Of a DNA stretch of 64,000 nucleotides, positions 35,000-44,447 are shown piece after piece. How positions within the stretch are numbered: the first letter of the stretch is position 1; each line of letters starts with the position of its first letter. Source of the stretch: 38-11 sp964539975 (GTDB taxonomy: Bacteria > Bacillota > Clostridia > Tissierellales > Dethiosulfatibacteraceae); NCBI GenBank assembly GCA_964539975.1, contig CAZIKK010000006.1:47018-111017 (forward strand), in the 5' to 3' direction. A program made the translations under genes and the position numbers. The notes beneath the pieces were generated by a model. It was not told where the DNA came from and ran no database searches. It saw only the letters and a list, made by a program, of their open reading frames with translations.

Positions 35000-35887
35000 T
35001 TACCTCCCTCTGTTGAACATGTCTGATATACCATCGCCAAGGAGGTTAAATCCAAGGATAATATATGCAATGGCCATTGCTGGGAAAATGGTCATCCACC
35101 ATAAATCCGGCATATAACGCGATCCATCTGAAATCATCTGTCCAAAAGCTGGTGTAGGGGGTTGTTCTCCAAGCCCAACATAACTAAGGGTTGCTCCAAT
35201 CAACAAGACCCAACCAACATCTAAAGCCATCTTGGTTAAAATGGGTGACAAACAACTGGGCAAAATCTCTCTAAACAAAATATAGCCTTTGCTAGCCCCA
35301 ATTAACTCAGAATTTTTAACAAAATATTCTTTTGAGGTGGACTTTGCCATACCCGCTACCAAACGCGTGTACCAAGGCCACCACATGACCGTCACAGCAA
35401 TCATGGAACTGGTGAGATTGGGTTTTAAAACGGATGCAATGGCTAACGCCAGTATCACCGCCGGTACGGATAAGAATATATCCGTGATCCTCATGATAAT
35501 CGTTTCAAACCAACCTCCAAAGTATCCAGCCATCAATCCCAGCAATGTTCCCACCGGTACGGATATAGCTAGTACAATCACTGACATATACAAGGCTCCC
35601 CTAAAGGAGAATATGGTTCTGGTCAATATATCTCTTCCAAAAATATCCGTTCCAAACCAATAGTCTGAACTTGGCGCCAGACTGGCATTGTTATAGTCCA
35701 CAAAAGCTTTAACATGTTCTGGATAAGGTACAATATAAGGTGCCGCTAAAGCCAAAAATATTGAGGACAACACTAAAATCAAACCTAAAACAGAAATTTT
35801 ATTCCTTGAAAACTTATACCAGTATAACCGCCAATTCTCTATGGTGGAAGCTTTTATGAATCCTTTTTTCTTATACGTCTCATTCAT
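35000..35887 (-). CDS. Opp-type ABC transporter permease, OppC/DppC type (system 2)
   Basis: 295 residues, six predicted helices, with DYWFGTDIFGRDILTR and the EAA-type loop (LIGASKGYILFREILPS). It is the DppC-like half of the second importer, ten bases after its DppB-like partner. Confidence 0.88.
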   Translation of the reverse strand: MNETYKKKGFIKASTIENWRLYWYKFSRNKISVLGLILVLSSIFLALAAPYIVPYPEHVKAFVDYNNASLAPSSDYWFGTDIFGRDILTRTIFSFRGALYMSVIVLAISVPVGTLLGLMAGYFGGWFETIIMRITDIFLSVPAVILALAIASVLKPNLTSSMIAVTVMWWPWYTRLVAGMAKSTSKEYFVKNSELIGASKGYILFREILPSCLSPILTKMALDVGWVLLIGATLSYVGLGEQPPTPAFGQMISDGSRYMPDLWWMTIFPAMAIAYIILGFNLLGDGISDMFNRGR

Positions 35888-35897
35888 CTTACGCCTC

Positions 35898-36908
35898 CTA
35901 ATCGCCTAGTCTAATTCTTGGATCCAGTGCAGCAATAATAATATCCACAATGATATTCACCGCTAAGAATATGACGCCAATAATTAATATCACCGCCGAA
36001 ATCGCATTCAAATCCTTTGTCAGCATCGCATTGAGTCCATAACGAGAGATCCCTGGCCAGTTAAAAATTCTTTCTACTAAAAAGGCATTTCCCATAAGTG
36101 CCGCTAAATCTAATCCCATTACAGATACCACTGGTATAAAAGATGGTTTGAACAGGTATTTTCTCATAATCAAACCTTTTGGCAAGCCAAACCCTTTCAC
36201 TACCGAAATATACTCTTTCGTCATATTGTCAGCTATGGAAGCTCTCAATATTCGCGCTTCTTGCATCAACCCGCCCAGAGCTAGGGCTATCCCTGGTAGC
36301 AAGATATGTTGCAAAGCATTCCAAAATGTTTTAAAGTCTCCAGCAATCAGTGAATCCAACATGATCAACCCTGTTACATTTGGAGGTTTGGTGATACCCG
36401 AACTCAACCTACCTAATACTGGAATGGCTTGAAGCACTAACCCAAATATCAAGAGTAGAATAATTGCCATTACAAAGGAAGGAATCGCGATTCCAATATA
36501 GGCAGTGAATCGAATAATCGTATCCACCCATGAATCCTTGTACCGGGCAGCCAATAGTCCTAAAAAAATGGATACGGTCACCAGCAAGAATCCTGAAAAT
36601 AGCACCAGTTCTATGGTTGCAGGCAAGAAATCTTTAATGTCTTCCGAAACGTCTCTTTTTGTATTGACTGATCTTCCAAAATCTCCTCTGACAGCCCCTT
36701 GCAACCAGAACACATACTGTTTTGGAATGGAATCATTTAAGTGCATTTCTTCTCTGAGCTGTTCGACAGCTTCTTCTGTAGCACGAGGACCCAAAGCCAT
36801 TCGTGCAGGATCTCCAGGTATTATTCTCGAGATGACAAATATCAAGATCGACAAGCCTAAGATGACAAAAACACCTTGGAGCAATCTCCTTCCGAGAAAT
36901 TTTAACAT
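35898..36908 (-). CDS. Opp-type ABC transporter permease, OppB/DppB type (system 2)
   Basis: About 336 residues from the ATG at 36908. An ATG at 36914 is inside the AAAGGAGG ribosome binding site. Landmarks are LGRRLLQGVFVILGLSILIF, IPGDPARMALG and the EAA-type loop VVKGFGLPKGLIMRKYLF. It follows the binding-protein gene across a 95-base gap holding a hairpin. Confidence 0.88.
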   Translation of the reverse strand: MLKFLGRRLLQGVFVILGLSILIFVISRIIPGDPARMALGPRATEEAVEQLREEMHLNDSIPKQYVFWLQGAVRGDFGRSVNTKRDVSEDIKDFLPATIELVLFSGFLLVTVSIFLGLLAARYKDSWVDTIIRFTAYIGIAIPSFVMAIILLLIFGLVLQAIPVLGRLSSGITKPPNVTGLIMLDSLIAGDFKTFWNALQHILLPGIALALGGLMQEARILRASIADNMTKEYISVVKGFGLPKGLIMRKYLFKPSFIPVVSVMGLDLAALMGNAFLVERIFNWPGISRYGLNAMLTKDLNAISAVILIIGVIFLAVNIIVDIIIAALDPRIRLGD

Positions 36909-36935
36909 TTGCATCCTCCTTTCTTTTTTGTAAAA

Positions 36936-36992
36936 AGGAAATCCCCGTCACGAAGTGCTTGTTATCGGCACCCAGTGACAAAGGGACTTCCT
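36936..36992 (-). terminator. Attenuating hairpin between the binding protein and permease (system 2)
   Basis: A long imperfect hairpin (AGGAAATCCCC...GTCAC pairing with GTGAC...GGGACTTCCT) that on the minus strand is followed by TTTTTAC. It occupies the same position as the hairpin after oppA in system 1 and would similarly favour expression of the binding protein over the membrane parts. Confidence 0.6.
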
Positions 36993-37003
36993 GAAATACA
37001 CCT

Positions 37004-38692
37004 TTATCTGCCTGGAACTTGATCTGGGAACACTTTGAACTCTCTAAAGTCAAAGGCGTATCCCATCGGCAATGTCAACACATTTCCTTTGGCTCCTTCT
37101 TCTGCTACTGGCCAGTAGACGTAATCACTTTGATAAACATGTCGTTGCATCAAATCGACCAACCATGCTGTCGGTGCTAAATCAACAAGTTTTTCTTGAA
37201 TCTCATAATATTTTTCAAATCTCTCTTCACGATCAACAGTTCCGATGGCTTGCATAATCATTGAATCGATTTCGTCATCCATCAACCATTCTGCCTGTTC
37301 CCATGTACCCGTTGAATTTGAATGGTATCGCGTTGCCAACATTGATCCTGCTTCCATATAATGTGGTGCCACTGAGATACAGATGGCATTAGGTGTGGAT
37401 TCCACACTGGCGACTCGCTCTTGAATGGTCAACCAGGGTCCCTTTGAAATGCTCACTGTCACACCTACTTGCTGGGCTGCTGCCTGCAGGGCAAGGGCAA
37501 TTTTCTCATGGTCTGCCACATCGCTGTTAACAAACAACTCAACAGGATATTGATCCAATTGATCGCCATACTGTGACTGCTCCAAATGCTCTCTTGCCTT
37601 ATCAAGATTGTAGTGGTATTGATACAATGATGGATGGGCTCCCGGTGTGTCCGCAGATACAGGTCCAATGGATACAGGAGAATCCACAAGAATTTGATTG
37701 GAGATCATCTCATAATCAAACAAATAACTTAAAGCTTTTCTGAAATTCACATCATCTGTAGGGGCAAGTTTGGTATTATACATCATGTTTTGTGTCATTC
37801 CTGCAGAAAGGACACTCACACTCACACCTTCCATTCTGCTCATGGCATTGATGTTTTCTGTAGATTGCCATTCGTCTGTAATTTCTAGCTCTCTATTTCC
37901 AACCATAGTTCGGATGGTTGATGCTTCCGTGTTGTCAATCAATCGGATGACATCTGGTGCATCCGGGTTGTCCCAACCCTTCCAATAATCTTCAAATCTC
38001 TCGGCTAACAAGTAGCCTTGCTCTTGGATGTCTGTTACATAGTAAGCGCCTGTCCCGGCATCATTTGTCATCATCCATTGTCGTCCATAATCTCCAAATT
38101 CTCCATAAGGACCACTTGGATCCATATTGGCCATGACTTCTTCCTCATTGATGATGTATAGCTTCGTCAACACGTTCAAGAATGGTCCGAAGGTTTGGCT
38201 TAGTTTAATGTCTACCACATAGTCATCTACAGCAACGGCTTCTTCCACGTAACCTTTGAACAAGTAAGCGGCACCTTCTCCAATAGTCAGTAATCGATTC
38301 ATGGAAAACGCCACATCGTTTGCTTTGAGTTCGTTTCCATTATGGAACTTTACACCTTCTCTTATGTTGAAGGTATAGGTCAATCCATCTTCTGATATTT
38401 CCCAATCTGTTGCTAAAGATGGCTCCACAGAACCTTCAGGTGTTGGATACACCAAAGAGTCGTAAATATTGACATGAGCAATCGTGCTCCCACCATCTGC
38501 GCTAACAGCCGGGTCTATTCTTGGTGTTCCAGAAACACTCATTCGAATAATTTTTTCTCCTGGTTCTACTGCAGGATCATCACTCGGACCGGTTTGACCA
38601 TTTGGCGTGGTTTCTCCGCCACCGCCACATGCTACAAATAGCAGCGACAGAACCATCATTAACGCAATTAATTTAATTTTTTTTGGTTTCAT
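37004..38692 (-). CDS. Opp-type ABC transporter substrate-binding lipoprotein (system 2)
   Basis: A 562-residue family 5 binding protein. The lipoprotein signal ends at Cys 22 (LLFVACGGGG), with a short Pro/Gly-rich linker before the core (TYTFNIREGVKFHNGNELKANDVAFS, NFRKALSYLFDYEMISNQ). It lies 27 bases after hyuB in the hydantoinase operon, so its natural ligand is likely a hydantoin, 5-oxoproline or related compound; general peptides cannot be excluded. Confidence 0.88.
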   Translation of the reverse strand: MKPKKIKLIALMMVLSLLFVACGGGGETTPNGQTGPSDDPAVEPGEKIIRMSVSGTPRIDPAVSADGGSTIAHVNIYDSLVYPTPEGSVEPSLATDWEISEDGLTYTFNIREGVKFHNGNELKANDVAFSMNRLLTIGEGAAYLFKGYVEEAVAVDDYVVDIKLSQTFGPFLNVLTKLYIINEEEVMANMDPSGPYGEFGDYGRQWMMTNDAGTGAYYVTDIQEQGYLLAERFEDYWKGWDNPDAPDVIRLIDNTEASTIRTMVGNRELEITDEWQSTENINAMSRMEGVSVSVLSAGMTQNMMYNTKLAPTDDVNFRKALSYLFDYEMISNQILVDSPVSIGPVSADTPGAHPSLYQYHYNLDKAREHLEQSQYGDQLDQYPVELFVNSDVADHEKIALALQAAAQQVGVTVSISKGPWLTIQERVASVESTPNAICISVAPHYMEAGSMLATRYHSNSTGTWEQAEWLMDDEIDSMIMQAIGTVDREERFEKYYEIQEKLVDLAPTAWLVDLMQRHVYQSDYVYWPVAEEGAKGNVLTLPMGYAFDFREFKVFPDQVPGR

Positions 38693-38719
38693 AATTCCCT
38701 CCGTTTTTATTACTTTATA

Positions 38720-40468
38720 TCATTGACCACTGTGTTTTTGTCTTTGGCTGGTTAAACCTGTTATCTCTAAACTGTCTGGATCAAGAATAACACCATAATC
38801 TTTTTCTGCTTGCTCCACTGTGATAAACTCATTTTTGCAGTCCATCACCACTTTTTCCACAGGTCTATCCAATGGATTCCCATAACCACCGCCTGTGCCC
38901 ATGGTCATTTCCAGTTTGTCGCCTGTGTGAAGGGGGTATCTGGGATACTTGCCATAAGGACCATCCACTGTGCCATCTGCCTTGATGACAGAGAATCGGT
39001 TGTTCGAACCCTCTCCGCCTCCATTCATCCCCCAAGGCAAGAATTTATGTCGTCCAAAGGTTCCTGTAAAAAAGTTGTTGTCATTCAAGTATCGATACCG
39101 TTTTATAACACCTGATCCTCCTCTGAATTCTCCCTTGCCTGCGCCATCAGCCAAAAGTTCATAGGCTTCAACCAAGAAACCATACCGAGTTTCAAGCACT
39201 TCAGCTGGTATGTTGTAGGTCTCCCCATCTCCTATACAGAACTGGGCATTTTGACCATCCATTCCTTTACCGGCCCCCCAGCCTCCTTGGTTAGGTGCCA
39301 CATTCAAATAAGGCTCGCCTGTGTCCGGGTGCTTGCCTGACATATTGAATCCACAAACCGATACCAAGTGACCCGCTGTTAGTCTTTCAGGTAAAATAGG
39401 TGCCATGGCTCGCCAGATCAAATCACTGGCAAAGGACATGCTCTCCCAATAAGTCGAAATAGGCGCGGGACGAATCGCATTGAATATCGAACCTTCCTCA
39501 GCTATCACTCTAAGCGGTTTGAAAACACCATCATTTATATCCTGTGATGGATTGGTCACACCCAAAAACATAGTTCTGACTCCTGCTACCGTAGCATAAT
39601 AGGTGGAGTTGATGGGTCCAGGCACCTGAGAATGGCTTCCCGTAAAATCAGCAATGAACTCATCATCGGTAATGGTGATCTTTACCATGATTTTAAATGG
39701 ACCATGTCCGATGCCGTCATCATCAATGAAGTCTTCGGCATAATAAGTGCCTTTTGGTAGTTTTCTCAGCTCCATCAGGGACACTTCTTCGCTAGACTTG
39801 AGCAGTCTATCAATCGCCGTCATCACTGTGTCTTTACTGTACTTGTTACAGAGTTCCACAAACCGCTTCTCTCCTGTTCTCAACCCTGCTATCTGAGCCC
39901 ACATGTCACCGATTGATAAATCAGGATAGCGCACATTGGATTCAATGATATCCATAACCGATTGATTGATTCTGCCTTGTTCAAAGACTTTTATACAGGA
40001 AAACTGCAGACCTTCCTGGTAAATTTCTGTGTTGTCAACACCCCATGATCCAGGGTCTTTCCCACCCACTTCTGTCCAGTGGGCTTTGTTGGCTGAAAAG
40101 GCAACCAATTCATTTTCATAGAAGATGGGCATGACAATCCCAACATCTGACAGGTGAGAGCCTCCTCCAATGTAGGGATCATTAACTAAAAACACATCCC
40201 CTGGTAAAATATTGTTATGGGGTCCAAACTTCTTCAAGGTTGCTTTGACAATTGAAGTCAACAACCCAATAAATCCGGTTACACCATTTCCCTGTGTCAA
40301 AAGATTTCCTTTAGCATCCAATAAGCCCGAGGCAAAATCCAATGTCTCGTAGATGACTGGACTCTTGGATGATCTAGCCACTGCTATGAACATCTCTTCG
40401 CCTATAGCATAAAGCGAATCCTTGACAATATCCAACGTGAACTGATCCACTTGCTTTGTCTTATCCAT
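38720..40468 (-). CDS. hyuB: Hydantoinase B/oxoprolinase beta-type subunit
   Basis: A 582-residue HyuB-family protein (LPGDVFLVNDPYIGGGSHLSDVG near residues 85-107; GVDNTEIYQEGL; a Gly-rich C-terminal segment, MTMGTGGGYGNPLDRP). With HyuA it forms ATP-dependent ring-opening amidohydrolases such as N-methylhydantoinase and 5-oxoprolinase. The acetone/acetophenone carboxylases are more distant relatives. It starts one base after hyuA ends. Confidence 0.9.
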   Translation of the reverse strand: MDKTKQVDQFTLDIVKDSLYAIGEEMFIAVARSSKSPVIYETLDFASGLLDAKGNLLTQGNGVTGFIGLLTSIVKATLKKFGPHNNILPGDVFLVNDPYIGGGSHLSDVGIVMPIFYENELVAFSANKAHWTEVGGKDPGSWGVDNTEIYQEGLQFSCIKVFEQGRINQSVMDIIESNVRYPDLSIGDMWAQIAGLRTGEKRFVELCNKYSKDTVMTAIDRLLKSSEEVSLMELRKLPKGTYYAEDFIDDDGIGHGPFKIMVKITITDDEFIADFTGSHSQVPGPINSTYYATVAGVRTMFLGVTNPSQDINDGVFKPLRVIAEEGSIFNAIRPAPISTYWESMSFASDLIWRAMAPILPERLTAGHLVSVCGFNMSGKHPDTGEPYLNVAPNQGGWGAGKGMDGQNAQFCIGDGETYNIPAEVLETRYGFLVEAYELLADGAGKGEFRGGSGVIKRYRYLNDNNFFTGTFGRHKFLPWGMNGGGEGSNNRFSVIKADGTVDGPYGKYPRYPLHTGDKLEMTMGTGGGYGNPLDRPVEKVVMDCKNEFITVEQAEKDYGVILDPDSLEITGLTSQRQKHSGQ

Positions 40469-40469
40469 G

Positions 40470-42515
40470 TTATTTTACCTCCGTATCAATAATCAGATTG
40501 CCATATTCATCTAGCTCGGCTTTCATGTTAGGATAGATTAGAGTTGATGAAGAGGTTTCTTCAACAATGGCTGGCCCCATGATTTTCATGCCTGGCGACA
40601 TGGCCTTTAGGTCATAAATCTTTGTTTTAACCATTCCAACTTCTTCAAATATGACGTCTCTCTCTTCTTTTAGTGCATATTTTGCATCTTCCGTGGTCTT
40701 TTTAAGTTTCTTCAACTCTGTTTTCTCTACCTTTCCAAGTGTTACCAAGTGCAGATTGACGATTTCCACCATGCTGTCATCCATTCTGAAAGAATACGCT
40801 TTATTATGCTCAATATGGAAGCGTTCAATGATATCTTTAACATTTTTGTCAGTTACTGGAACATTAGGCACTTGTACTTTAACTGTATGCTCTTGTCCCC
40901 AATATCTCATGTCAAGATTTCTGACAAACATAATATTCTCTTCCTCGATGTTTTTCGCTTCATAAGCCGTCAGTGCTGCTTTTTCCATGCTCTTCCATTT
41001 GTTCTCTAGATCTGAATAGTCCGCTTTGTCCAAACGAATGTTGAACGTATTAATGTCATCTTGCCTTAAGTCAGTCATCAGCATTCCTAAAGCAGAAAAA
41101 ACAGGTGCAGCTATTGGAATGATCACTTTACCAATACCTAGTTCCTTGGCAAGAACTGCTGCATGCATACCTCCGCCGCCACCAAAAGCGATCATGGCAA
41201 ATTCTCTTGGGTCATGGCCTTTTCTTACCGAAACAATTTTCAAGGCGTTCAACATGTTTGAATTGGCAATCCGAACAATCCCCAATGCCGCCTCTTCAAC
41301 TGAAATATTGAAAGGTTGGGCAATTTTCTCTTTGATGGCTTGTCTGACTTTTTCCATGTCTACCTCTACATCAAAGTTTTTGGGCGATAAACGACCAAGA
41401 ACCAAATTGGCATCCGTTGTTGTGGGGTTTTCTCCGCCTTTTCCATAAGCCACTGGACCTGGCAGCGCTCCTGCTGATTGTGGTCCTACACGCAGTGAGC
41501 CGGCATCATCAATCCAAGCGATAGATCCGCCACCGTTTCCGATCTCCACAATATCTACCACCGGTGTTTTAATAGGATAACCGGCAAAACGTGTGGTTTG
41601 ATGTATCTTATATTCTGTTGTGACTTTTACTTCTCCTCCATCCACCAAAGAGCATTTGGCAGTGGTGCCTCCTATATCAAATCCAATGACTTTATCCATT
41701 CCCAAAAGTTTTCCGATCATAGCCGATCCGAAAATTCCTGCTACTGGTCCTGATTCAACCATATTGATGGGTGTTTCTTTTGATGTATCAAAAGTAGTGG
41801 TGCCTCCATTGGATTGCATGATGTATTTAGGTGCGGATAAACCAATGCCTTCAAGTTCGTTGTAAAGTCTGTTAATATATTGAGAGGCAACTGGCTTAAC
41901 AAAAGAATTCAGAACAGCTGTGTTGGTTCTCTCATACTCACGCCACTCTTTTGTCACTTCATGGGACCCCGTCACATAAATTTCTGGCCACAGCTCTTTG
42001 ATCATTTCTATGGTTTCTTTTTCATGGGTATCATTGATGTAGGCATGCATATAAGCTACAGCAATAGCTTCCACTTTTTCTTTTTTGAAGTAAGCCACAC
42101 AAGCTTCAACCTGTTTTCGATTCAATGGGGTTAATATCTCCCCTTTGTAATTAACTCTTTCTTCCACCTCTTGTCTTAAGTACCTAGGGACAAAGGACTC
42201 CGGCTTCTTGTATCTCAAATTAAACAAATCGGGTCTGTTTCCTCTTTGAATATCCAACACATCCCTAAAGCCTTTTGTAGTGATTAAGGCCGTCTTCGCA
42301 CCTTTTCTTTCTGTCAAAGCGTTGATAATCACCGTAGTGCCATGAATGAAACTTTCGATCTCTTTTGTGTCGATGCCTGTCTTCTGAATTACATCGATGA
42401 CACCCTTCTCAAATTCAGGTGGTGTGGTGTGTGACTTGTCAACACCTATCTCACCATTTTTATCGATATACACTATATCTGTAAATGTGCCACCAATATC
42501 CGTTGCTACCCTCAT
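40470..42515 (-). CDS. hyuA: Hydantoinase A/oxoprolinase alpha-type subunit (ATP-dependent)
   Basis: A 681-residue HyuA-family protein with the N-terminal ATP-fold motif ATDIGGTFTDIVYI and a second actin-like phosphate motif GFDIGGTTAKCSLVDGG, plus FGGGGGMHAAVLAKELG. It uses ATP to activate the ring amide of hydantoins or 5-oxoproline for HyuB-dependent hydrolysis. The operon also has a hydantoin-racemase-like gene and an importer, which points to hydantoins or their N-methyl or 5-substituted forms over glutathione-derived oxoproline. Exact substrate unknown. Confidence 0.9.
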   Translation of the reverse strand: MRVATDIGGTFTDIVYIDKNGEIGVDKSHTTPPEFEKGVIDVIQKTGIDTKEIESFIHGTTVIINALTERKGAKTALITTKGFRDVLDIQRGNRPDLFNLRYKKPESFVPRYLRQEVEERVNYKGEILTPLNRKQVEACVAYFKKEKVEAIAVAYMHAYINDTHEKETIEMIKELWPEIYVTGSHEVTKEWREYERTNTAVLNSFVKPVASQYINRLYNELEGIGLSAPKYIMQSNGGTTTFDTSKETPINMVESGPVAGIFGSAMIGKLLGMDKVIGFDIGGTTAKCSLVDGGEVKVTTEYKIHQTTRFAGYPIKTPVVDIVEIGNGGGSIAWIDDAGSLRVGPQSAGALPGPVAYGKGGENPTTTDANLVLGRLSPKNFDVEVDMEKVRQAIKEKIAQPFNISVEEAALGIVRIANSNMLNALKIVSVRKGHDPREFAMIAFGGGGGMHAAVLAKELGIGKVIIPIAAPVFSALGMLMTDLRQDDINTFNIRLDKADYSDLENKWKSMEKAALTAYEAKNIEEENIMFVRNLDMRYWGQEHTVKVQVPNVPVTDKNVKDIIERFHIEHNKAYSFRMDDSMVEIVNLHLVTLGKVEKTELKKLKKTTEDAKYALKEERDVIFEEVGMVKTKIYDLKAMSPGMKIMGPAIVEETSSSTLIYPNMKAELDEYGNLIIDTEVK

Positions 42516-42538
42516 TTCCTATACCTCCGAATTTATTT

Positions 42539-42871
42539 TCATTTTGAAACCATCATCCATATTAGTTCACAATCTTCCTGGCTATCATTTTGGGACCAGT
42601 GTTTCATTCCTGCAGGAATGAAACTAAAGTCACCTGCTGTGATGCTCCTATTACCCGCTTCATTACCCGTTGATAAGCTTCCTTTGATAACATAGGCATA
42701 TTCATCTTCTTCATGATGATTCATGCCTGCCTCAGGCACTCTCACTCCTGGTCGCATAATCGCTTTTCCCATTTTGACACAAGCCATGTCGGTTTCTTTT
42801 AGAAGGGCATCCAGCATTGTGTAGCCTTCATATTCTCTTTTGGGTAAGTTTCTTTCATTCAGTATTTCCAT
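42539..42871 (-). CDS. Small cupin domain protein
   Basis: A 110-residue single-domain cupin: GVRVPEAGMNHHEEDEYAYVIKG carries the first cupin motif with metal-binding His-His and Glu, and AGDFSFIPAGMKHWSQN the second with His. It may be a metal-dependent isomerase or a small ligand-binding protein. It lies between the racemase-like gene and hyuA, so a role in the same substrate pathway is likely. Confidence 0.82.
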   Translation of the reverse strand: MEILNERNLPKREYEGYTMLDALLKETDMACVKMGKAIMRPGVRVPEAGMNHHEEDEYAYVIKGSLSTGNEAGNRSITAGDFSFIPAGMKHWSQNDSQEDCELIWMMVSK

Positions 42872-42900
42872 ATTCCCTCCCTATATCTATTGTTATCTTT

Positions 42901-43674
42901 TTACCAAAGACCTTTTAGCTCATATTGTTCTTCTAAATCCCATCTTTTGATCTCTGAGATTGGAGGTTCCTCATAAGCGCACACCTTGCTATGTGTCCAT
43001 CCAAATTGATTCTTTAGCTCGGCGATCAGTTCCGCTTGTTTGAATGGTGCGATGACCGCATCTATCACCGGTACACCAATAGCCTTCTGAAGTTTTTCAT
43101 AATAGCCAAACTGAATCGTGCACCCTAATACCATCAATTCCGCACCATCTTGTTGGATGGCCTCTTTTGATAAAGCCACCATTCTTTCAAAGGTGACTTC
43201 TTCACTGTCATGCAATTCATCCACAGCTAACCCTAAAGATTTGAAGGACGCCAATTTATCTTTCATTCCATAACCAGATAAGGTGCTTTTCATTTGGGAA
43301 ATGCATTTGCTACGGGTAACGATCACCGAAAACTGTTCTCCCATAGTTGCCGCCAAATGAGAGCACGCTTCTCCAGGTGCTGTAACCACCATGTCTTTTA
43401 CCATTTCCCTAGACTCCTGCAGGCCCAAATCGTAAAAACAACCAATAATGGTTGCATCGTAGCCCGCTCTCTCCGCCGCTTTGACTTTATGTAGTATCTC
43501 TGGCAAAACCAATGCTTCATAATACCTGTATTCTAGATGTTCCGGCCCTTTATCCAAAGAAACCACATCTACAATGGTATCCGGCCGCTTAATGCTTTCA
43601 AACCCTTTTTGCATCACCTCGTCGTAAGCGTCTGTGCCTACTGGGTTGATCCACAAAATCTTAGACAATTGCAT
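42901..43674 (-). CDS. Asp/Glu/hydantoin racemase family protein
   Basis: A 257-residue protein with the two-Cys racemase layout: IIGCFYDLGLQ and MVLGCTIQFGYY place Cys at about 80 and 185. The start (LSKILWINPVGTDAYDEVMQK) is typical of the hydantoin racemase subgroup. Racemisation of 5-substituted hydantoins would let a stereospecific HyuAB pair use both isomers. It lies 22 bases after the XRE regulator gene. The C-terminal RWDLEEQYELKGLW is not a motif I recognise. Confidence 0.83.
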   Translation of the reverse strand: MQLSKILWINPVGTDAYDEVMQKGFESIKRPDTIVDVVSLDKGPEHLEYRYYEALVLPEILHKVKAAERAGYDATIIGCFYDLGLQESREMVKDMVVTAPGEACSHLAATMGEQFSVIVTRSKCISQMKSTLSGYGMKDKLASFKSLGLAVDELHDSEEVTFERMVALSKEAIQQDGAELMVLGCTIQFGYYEKLQKAIGVPVIDAVIAPFKQAELIAELKNQFGWTHSKVCAYEEPPISEIKRWDLEEQYELKGLW

Positions 43675-43696
43675 AACCTCCTTGCCTTTACATATT

Positions 43697-44245
43697 TTAG
43701 AACAAAGGGGGGGTCAAAACAGATAGTATTTTCAACTCCTCCTTGCCAATATTGTTAATCGAATGATCCAATGTTGATGGAAAATGAATGATTTCACCCT
43801 CCGTCAGCTCGTAAGCTGTTTCTTCGATTTTAAATAATGCCTTTCCCTTCATAATGTAGTGGAATTCTTCTCCTTCATGAGAGAATGATTCCAGTCGACT
43901 GCCCACTTCAATGGTAAAGATAATGCCTTCCATCATTCTTTCCTCAAACTTTCCACTAACAATTTGGTGGCTTTTATAATCTTTTTGCATGCGCAAATAA
44001 ATGGGGTTTTCTTTTCTGAAAACGTAATTGTTGCTACTCTCATAGCTTAAGAGACTACCCAAGTTGACCTCTAATGCATCTGCAATTTTTTTTAAGGAAG
44101 TGATGGTCAGTGACGATACGCCTCTTTCCACTTGCGACAAAAAACTGATCGATAAATCAGTTTTTTCGCTCAATGTCTTCAAAGTTATATTTTTACTTTT
44201 TCTGATTTTTTTAATTGTCTGACTTATTTCGTTGATCTCCCTCAC
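43697..44245 (-). CDS. XRE-cupin transcriptional regulator
   Basis: A 182-residue protein with an N-terminal XRE helix-turn-helix (IRKSKNITLKTLSEKTDLSISFLSQVERG, residues about 14-42) and a C-terminal cupin (HEGEEFHYIMKGKALFKIEE, LTEGEIIHFPSTLDH) that probably binds the effector. It is first in the operon, behind its own promoter and an 11-bp-arm inverted repeat, so it probably controls the whole hydantoinase/importer operon and itself. Confidence 0.88.
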   Translation of the reverse strand: MREINEISQTIKKIRKSKNITLKTLSEKTDLSISFLSQVERGVSSLTITSLKKIADALEVNLGSLLSYESSNNYVFRKENPIYLRMQKDYKSHQIVSGKFEERMMEGIIFTIEVGSRLESFSHEGEEFHYIMKGKALFKIEETAYELTEGEIIHFPSTLDHSINNIGKEELKILSVLTPPLF

Positions 44246-44264
44246 CCCAGTATTCTTTTACTGC

Positions 44265-44291
44265 AATAATTGAAGTATGGCTTCAATTATT
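44265..44291 (-). promoter_or_regulatory. AATAATTGAAG inverted repeat, probable XRE operator
   Basis: Perfect 11-bp arms (44265-44275 and 44281-44291) around TATGG, about 16 bases downstream of the -10 of the XRE promoter. The position suits a repressor roadblock. Confidence 0.68.
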
Positions 44292-44306
44292 AAAACTATT
44301 GTAGTT

Positions 44307-44335
44307 ATTATAGAATCATATGTTTAGAATGTCAA
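44307..44335 (-). promoter_or_regulatory. Consensus promoter of the XRE/hydantoinase operon
   Basis: On the minus strand, TTGACA (44330-44335), 17 bases, TATAAT (44307-44312). It drives the XRE gene and, by the tight spacing downstream, probably all ten genes to 33030. Confidence 0.75.
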
Positions 44336-44388
44336 TACAATATTTTGTTTGATTGTAAAAAACCGACCGCACACCTTTGTTGTAATTA

Positions 44389-44417
44389 TTGTATTTTTTA
44401 TCATTAAATGTTATAGT
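44389..44417 (+). promoter_or_regulatory. Promoter of the nitroreductase gene
   Basis: TTGTAT (44389-44394), 17 bases, TATAGT (44412-44417), about 30 bases before the ATG at 44448. Confidence 0.5.
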
Positions 44418-44447
44418 TTATCTAAAATTCACAAGGAAGGTGGCTCA

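Noticed and set aside
36733..37053. 106-residue minus-strand frame across the hairpin between binding protein and permease
   Set aside because: Out of frame with both real genes and covering an intercistronic hairpin; no family resemblance.
40651..41865. Several plus-strand frames of 80-140 residues inside hyuA
   Set aside because: Antisense shadows of a strongly conserved gene, rich in Ser/Phe/Pro, lacking ribosome binding sites.
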